In this document: in pieces, positions 4,057-7,889 of the stretch
Layout of the letters: every line of letters begins with the position of its first letter
Position numbering within the stretch: position 1 is the stretch's first letter
Assembly: GCA_021815525.1 (NCBI GenBank)
Contig: JAKAGN010000119.1
Span: forward strand, 1-7,889
DNA: 7,889 nt
Reading direction: 5' to 3'
DNA from: Deltaproteobacteria bacterium
Lineage (GTDB): Bacteria; Desulfobacterota; Desulfobacteria; Desulfobacterales; Desulfatibacillaceae
The notes under the pieces: generated by a model
What the model was told of the DNA's origin: nothing
The model's database searches: none
Seen by the model: the letters and a program-made list of their open reading frames with translations, nothing else
Translations under genes and position numbers: made by a program

Positions 4057-6253
4057 ACGAACATTTAGAGTACCCGCACGCATGGCACACGAGGCAGCCG
4101 GACTCGTGGGTGAGCATCTGGCCGCAGTCGGGGCACTGGCCGGCGGGGCCGGAGGGGTCTGAGGCGTCGAAGTCCGCGGCTCCCAGGCGCTTCTTGAGGA
4201 CCTGGGCCACGGCGTCCGGGCAGGAGAGCACCTGGCGGGAGTCCTGCCAGGCGGGGGAGGGGCAGCGGATGCCGATCAGCTGCTTCACCACCTCGGCGGG
4301 CGAAACGCCGCTGCGGAGCGCCAGGGAGATGAGGCGGCCGGTGGCCTCGGTCTGGGAGCTGGCGCAGCCGCCGGTTTTGCCCATCTGGGCGAAGACCTCG
4401 GCCATGCCCTCGTCGTCCCGGTTCACGGTTACGTAGAGGTTGCCGCAGCCGGTCTTGATGCGCTCGGTGATGCCGCGCGTGGCCGCCGGCCGGGCGCGGG
4501 GCGCGCGGGGGGAGGCCGCCTTCGCCTCACGCGGGGGCCCGGCCTCGCTTTTGCCGGCGCACAGCACCTGCCGTTCGCGGCTTCCGTCGCGGTAGATGGT
4601 GACGCCCTTGAGTCCCTGCTGGAACGCCAGGAGAAAGAGTTCGCGCACGTCCTCCTCGGTGGCGCAGGCCGGGAAGTTCACGGTTTTCGAGACGGCGTTG
4701 TCGGTGTGGCGCTGGAAGGCCGCCTGGATGCCCACGTGCCGCGCGGCCGGGATGTCGTGGGAGGCGGCGAAGAGGCGTTTCACCGCTTCCGGCACGGCGG
4801 GGATGTCCTTGACCGAGCCCTTGCGGAGGACCTCGTCCACAAGCTCCTTGGAGTGGAAGCCGCCGTCGCGGGCCGCCTTCTCGAAGAGGGGGTGGAGCTC
4901 GGGAAGCGAGGTGCCGTTTAAAACGCGGCGCACGTAGGCCACGGCGAAGAGGGGCTCGATGCCGCTTGAAGCGCCGGCGATGATGGAGATGGTGCCGGTG
5001 GGGGCGATGGTGGTGGTGGTGGCGTTGCGCATGAAGGGCGTCTCGGGCCGGTCGTGGATGGAGCCCTTGTAGGCCGGGAAGTTGCCGCGAACTTGCGCGA
5101 GCGCGGCCGATGCCGCCTTGGACTCGCGGTCGATCACGCCCATCACTTCTTCGGCTGCGGCCTCGGCCTCGTCGGAATCGTAGGGGATTCCGAGTAAAAT
5201 CAGCATGTCGGCAAAGCCCATGACGCCTAAGCCGATCTTTCGGGTGGCCCGGGTGTTCTCCTCGATCTGGGGAAGGGGGTAGCGGTTGACCTCGATTACG
5301 TTATCCAGGAATCTCACCGCCGTGCGGACGGTACGCCCCAGAAGCTCCCAGTCCACCGCCCCGTCCTTCACCATGCGGGAGAGGGCTATGGAGCCCAAGG
5401 TACAGGATTCGTAAGGGAGCAGCGGCTGTTCGCCGCATGGATTTGTGGCCTCGATGGCGCCGCGGAGCGGGGTGGGGTTAAACTCGTTCATGCGGTCGAT
5501 GAAGACGACCCCGGGCTCGCCGGTGGCCCAGGCGGAGGCGGCGATGCGCCCGAAGACCTCGGCGGCCGAAAGCTTCGACACCACGTCCCCGGTCCTGGGG
5601 TTCACCAGGCCGTAGTCGCCGTTTTGCCCCACAGCCTTCATGAAGCGGTCGGTCAGGGCCACCGAGATGTTGAAGTTGTTGAGTGTCGTAAGGTCGTCCT
5701 TGGCCGTTATGAAGCGGAGGATGTCGGGGTGGTCCACCCTTAAAATCCCCATGTTTGCGCCCCGGCGGGTGCCGCCCTGCTTAACGGTTTCGGTGGCGGT
5801 GTCGAAGACCTTCATGAACGATAACGGCCCCGAGCTTACGCCCGCCGTGGAGAGCACGGTGTCGTTTTCGGGCCTAAGGCGCGAGAAGGAAAAGCCGGTG
5901 CCGCCGCCGCTTTTGTGGATCATGGCGGTAAACTTCAGGGAATCGAAGATGCTCTCTAAGCTGTCCTCCACCGGCAGCACGAAGCAGGCGGAAAGCTGCC
6001 CCAGCCTGCGTCCGGCGTTCATGAGGGTCGGGGAGTTGGGCAGAAAGAGCCCATCGGCCATGACGCCGTAAAATTCCTCCTCCACCGGGCCCGCGTCCGC
6101 CTTGGGATCGAAGACGCGCTCGGCCGCGGCGATGCTTTTCGCCACGCGCCGGAAGAGGTCCCCGGGCGTCTCCACAGGGTTTCCGTGGGCGTCCTTCTTG
6201 AGATAGCGGCGCTTGAGGACGACTAAGGCGTTTTCGGACAGAAAGGCTGTCAT
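4055..6253 (-). CDS. nrdJ: Vitamin B12-dependent (class II) ribonucleotide reductase
   Basis: A 732-residue adenosylcobalamin-dependent reductase that makes deoxyribonucleotides without oxygen. Landmarks: LPNSPTLMNAG (71-81), Cys90 (LSACFVLP), KSGGGTGFSFSRLRP (114-128), KQGGTRRGANMG (158-169) and NPCGEQP (271-277). By analogy with Thermotoga maritima NrdJ, Cys273 is the thiyl radical site with Asn271 and Glu275, and Cys90/Cys284 are the reducing pair; the spacing (183 and 11 residues) fits. PTGTISIIAGASSGIEP follows, then a low-complexity Ala/Arg/Pro linker near 570-600 and a TSCPD domain (about 600-700). The tail carries C707, C710, C720, C723, C726 and C731, a Zn-ribbon ending in CGYSKC whose last two cysteines may relay reducing equivalents. 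The protein starts directly at the catalytic region, so there is no N-terminal ATP-cone. The ATG at 6253 is preceded by AAGGAGAGG (6261-6269); the ATG at 6260 is out of frame. Confidence 0.95.
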   Translation of the reverse strand: MTAFLSENALVVLKRRYLKKDAHGNPVETPGDLFRRVAKSIAAAERVFDPKADAGPVEEEFYGVMADGLFLPNSPTLMNAGRRLGQLSACFVLPVEDSLESIFDSLKFTAMIHKSGGGTGFSFSRLRPENDTVLSTAGVSSGPLSFMKVFDTATETVKQGGTRRGANMGILRVDHPDILRFITAKDDLTTLNNFNISVALTDRFMKAVGQNGDYGLVNPRTGDVVSKLSAAEVFGRIAASAWATGEPGVVFIDRMNEFNPTPLRGAIEATNPCGEQPLLPYESCTLGSIALSRMVKDGAVDWELLGRTVRTAVRFLDNVIEVNRYPLPQIEENTRATRKIGLGVMGFADMLILLGIPYDSDEAEAAAEEVMGVIDRESKAASAALAQVRGNFPAYKGSIHDRPETPFMRNATTTTIAPTGTISIIAGASSGIEPLFAVAYVRRVLNGTSLPELHPLFEKAARDGGFHSKELVDEVLRKGSVKDIPAVPEAVKRLFAASHDIPAARHVGIQAAFQRHTDNAVSKTVNFPACATEEDVRELFLLAFQQGLKGVTIYRDGSRERQVLCAGKSEAGPPREAKAASPRAPRARPAATRGITERIKTGCGNLYVTVNRDDEGMAEVFAQMGKTGGCASSQTEATGRLISLALRSGVSPAEVVKQLIGIRCPSPAWQDSRQVLSCPDAVAQVLKKRLGAADFDASDPSGPAGQCPDCGQMLTHESGCLVCHACGYSKCS

Positions 6254-6294
6254 GGAGCATCCTCTCCTTGCGGATTGATGGTCATCTTTAGATA

Positions 6295-6323
6295 ATCATA
6301 CCATATATCGCGGGAGAAGTCCA
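6295..6323 (-). promoter_or_regulatory. Putative sigma-70-like promoter of nrdJ
   Basis: On the minus strand TGGACT (6318-6323, four of six of TTGACA) and TATGAT (6295-6300, five of six of TATAAT) are 17 bases apart. Transcription would begin near 6288, about 35 bases before the nrdJ ATG. That leader is too short for a cobalamin riboswitch, and none of its conserved B12-box sequence is seen. The promoter suggests nrdJ is transcribed on its own rather than only by read-through from the permease gene. Confidence 0.5.
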
Positions 6324-6346
6324 TACTTTATTCAACATGTGGTATG
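6297..6346. promoter_or_regulatory. Inverted repeat bracketing the nrdJ promoter (possible operator)
   Basis: CATACCA (6297-6303) and TGGTATG (6340-6346) form a perfect 7-bp inverted repeat with centres 43 bases apart, close to four turns of DNA. The left arm overlaps the predicted -10 box and the right arm lies upstream of the -35 box. The layout would suit a dimeric regulator binding two sites on one face. Neither arm is a convincing NrdR box. A 7-bp match in a short AT-rich spacer could arise by chance. Confidence 0.25.
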
Positions 6347-6371
6347 CCGGAGCATTTCCCACCCCTTGCCG

Positions 6372-7799
6372 CTATATGGACGAGCGGACGAAAAGGAAGT
6401 AGAGAAAAAGGAGCGCCGCCAAGACGTACATGAGCCAGCCCACCTCCCGGCCCTTTCCGGCGAAGAGCTTCACCACGGGGTAGGTGATGAACCCCAGCGC
6501 CAGGCCGTCGGCTATGGAGTAGGAAAGCGGAATGCCCAGGATGATCAGAAATCCCGGGATGGACTCGCTGTAGTCCTTCCAGTCCATCCGGGTGACGGTG
6601 GCCATCATCATGGCGCCCACCACCACGAGCGCCGCCGAGGTGATGGCGGGGTAGCTCGCCACCATCTCCACCACGGGCGCGAGGAAGAGCGAAAGGAGAA
6701 AGAGCGCCGACACCACAAGGCCCGTGAGCCCGGTGCGGCCGCCCGCCTCCACCCCGGCGGCGCTTTCGATGAAGCTCGTGACCGTGCTGGTGCCCAAAAG
6801 CCCGCCCGCCACCGTGCCTATGGCGTCGGACATGAGCGCCCGCTCGGCGCGGGGAAGCTTGTTGTCCTTTATGAAGCCCGCCTGCTCCGAGACCCCGATC
6901 AGGGTCCCTATGGTGTCGAAGACGTCCATGAACAGAAGTATGATGACGAAGGGGAGCATCTTCCAGAAGATGGCCCCCGCCATCTTCATCTTGAAAAACG
7001 TGGGCGCGACGGAGGGCGGCGCGGAAACCAGGCCCTGGGCCAGGCTGAACATGGCTGTCATCTTGGAGCCCGCGAACACGGGCGTCTTGGCGAGCTCCGG
7101 CATGGCCCCGAGGAGGAGCTTCGCCATGACGGACAGGAGCGTGGCGGCCACTATGCCCCAGAGGATGGAGCCCCGCGCCCTCCGCGCGTGGAGCGCCGCC
7201 GTCAGGATCAGCGCCACTAGGAAAATGATTATATCGATGGAGTAGAACCTGGCGTTCAGCTGGACCAGGGTGCCCTCGCTCTTCACTATGAGGCCCGCGT
7301 TCTCAAGCCCTATGAAGGCGATGAAGACCCCGATCCCCACCGCCATGGCGTTTTTCATGCTGGGGCTCACGGCGTTCACGATGAGCTTCCGCAGGCCGGC
7401 GAGGGACACCAGGACGAAGAGGACGCCCGAGGCCACCACCACCCAAAGCCCCACCTCCCAGGGCGCCATGCCTGAAACCCCCGCGGACTTCATGGCCGCG
7501 GCCGCGGCCGGAAGGATGGAGAACACGAAGAAGAAGTTCTCCCCCATGCCGGGGGCCTGGGCTATGGGGTACCTGGCGTATATTGCCATGACGGCCGTGG
7601 CCAGGGCCGCCGAGAGGCAGGTGGCGGTCATGACCGAGCCGAAGTCCATGCCCGTGTCGAAGCCGAACATCCTTCCCGAAAGCACCAGGGGCTGGACCAC
7701 GATGATGTAGGCCATGGTGAGGAAGGTGGTCGCTCCTGCCAGAAGCTCGGTCCTCACAGTGGTTCCGTTCTCGGACAGCCTGAAGAGCCGCTCGAACAT
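6372..7799 (-). CDS. NCS2-family purine base permease (AzgA-like; adenine/guanine/hypoxanthine)
   Basis: A 475-residue, strongly hydrophobic inner-membrane transporter with a dozen or more membrane segments, the usual length for the AzgA branch of NCS2. It would import purine bases, probably with protons, for salvage. Signatures: ELLAGATTFLTMAYIIVVQP (18-37), YARYPIAQAPGMGENFFF (74-91), FDTIGTLIGVSEQAG (about residue 300), TSTVTSFIESAAG (337-349, with Glu345 in the conserved substrate-site loop) and a conserved end, DYSESIPGFLIILGIPLSYSIADG. Two positions differ from the common AzgA text as I remember it: QP instead of NP at 36-37 and GMGEN instead of GMGLN at 84-88. The ATG at 7799 has GGAGGAG at 7803-7809. 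The gene lies 118 bases upstream of nrdJ on the same strand. Exact base specificity cannot be decided. Confidence 0.9.
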   Translation of the reverse strand: MFERLFRLSENGTTVRTELLAGATTFLTMAYIIVVQPLVLSGRMFGFDTGMDFGSVMTATCLSAALATAVMAIYARYPIAQAPGMGENFFFVFSILPAAAAAMKSAGVSGMAPWEVGLWVVVASGVLFVLVSLAGLRKLIVNAVSPSMKNAMAVGIGVFIAFIGLENAGLIVKSEGTLVQLNARFYSIDIIIFLVALILTAALHARRARGSILWGIVAATLLSVMAKLLLGAMPELAKTPVFAGSKMTAMFSLAQGLVSAPPSVAPTFFKMKMAGAIFWKMLPFVIILLFMDVFDTIGTLIGVSEQAGFIKDNKLPRAERALMSDAIGTVAGGLLGTSTVTSFIESAAGVEAGGRTGLTGLVVSALFLLSLFLAPVVEMVASYPAITSAALVVVGAMMMATVTRMDWKDYSESIPGFLIILGIPLSYSIADGLALGFITYPVVKLFAGKGREVGWLMYVLAALLFLYFLFVRSSI

Positions 7800-7861
7800 G
7801 GTCTCCTCCGCCGGGAAATTGGGTTGCGGAAAAGGGGAAAGGATTCGCGGGGGAGGGGGAA

Positions 7862-7889
7862 GGGGCCCCTTTTTGAAAAAAGGGTCTCC
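7862..7889. other. Strong hairpin at the window edge upstream of the permease gene
   Basis: The arm 7862-7874 pairs with 7877-7889 around a two-base turn: eight perfect pairs (CCCTTTTT with AAAAAGGG), one mismatch, then four more pairs including one G-T. An overlapping perfect 12-bp palindrome AAGGGGCCCCTT (7860-7871) could form instead. It may be the terminator or repeat of the next gene to the right, but the T run is inside the stem and the window ends here. Between it and the permease ATG there is only purine-rich sequence (7828-7861) with no recognisable promoter or purine riboswitch. Confidence 0.4.

Noticed and set aside
2617..4068. Repeat copies 2 and 3 both read as a similar peptide (LTGRMRSP ... 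SGVRGDVVSPAAGG) on opposite strands
   Set aside because: The two copies keep the frame because they differ by three bases, but copy 1 is out of frame, the middle parts are unrelated, and the sequence is explained by conserved hairpins. Probably a source of spurious hypothetical proteins rather than a real peptide.
6299..6315. ACCATATATCGC as an NrdR box
   Set aside because: It only loosely resembles the palindromic NrdR consensus, and there is no properly spaced second box; the other TATA-like sequence near 6372 is too far away and lies in the permease coding end.
6339..7220. 293-residue plus-strand frame opposite the permease gene
   Set aside because: Its composition is charged and His/Arg/Gly-rich, typical of an antisense shadow of a hydrophobic GC-rich gene; the permease frame has unmistakable family motifs.
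7800..7889. Purine riboswitch upstream of the purine permease
   Set aside because: The short leader shows no three-way junction or conserved purine-aptamer core, only a purine-rich tract and a simple hairpin at the window edge.

Overview
The window is a GC-rich bacterial chromosome segment in which every convincing gene is on the minus strand. The gene families suggest an anaerobic or facultative Gram-negative of the former Deltaproteobacteria, most likely Desulfobacterota. They include a class II B12-dependent ribonucleotide reductase, an AzgA-type purine permease with a GMGEN variant motif, and an epimerase-acyltransferase pair. The abundant palindromic intergenic repeats point the same way. 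This placement is an inference from style and family, not proof.

Layout, left to right. 1-279: no gene, but a large dyad-symmetric MITE-like element lies inside a damaged copy (copy 1) of an intergenic repeat. 280-2509: a translationally coupled two-gene operon, read right to left, of an SDR epimerase-like protein followed by a PlsC-type acyltransferase with an N-terminal Cys/His knuckle. 2510-2935: no gene; it holds a small palindrome and copy 2 of the repeat, inverted relative to copies 1 and 3. 2936-3775: one visibly AT-rich gene for a nucleoside 2-deoxyribosyltransferase/TIR-like protein with a second, unrecognised domain, probably acquired horizontally. 3776-4054: its promoter and copy 3 of the repeat. 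4055-6253: nrdJ. 6254-6371: a short spacer with a good sigma-70-like promoter for nrdJ. 6372-7799: a purine-base permease of the NCS2/AzgA family. 7800-7889: purine-rich leader and a strong hairpin cut by the window edge.

The permease and nrdJ both feed nucleotide supply (base uptake and dNTP formation) but look separately promoted. The epimerase-acyltransferase pair looks like a lipid or envelope modification unit. The most interesting signal is the combination of a structured repeat, present three times with an identical core hairpin and a second hairpin that differs by paired changes, and the AT-rich, possibly defence-related gene lying between two inverted copies of it.
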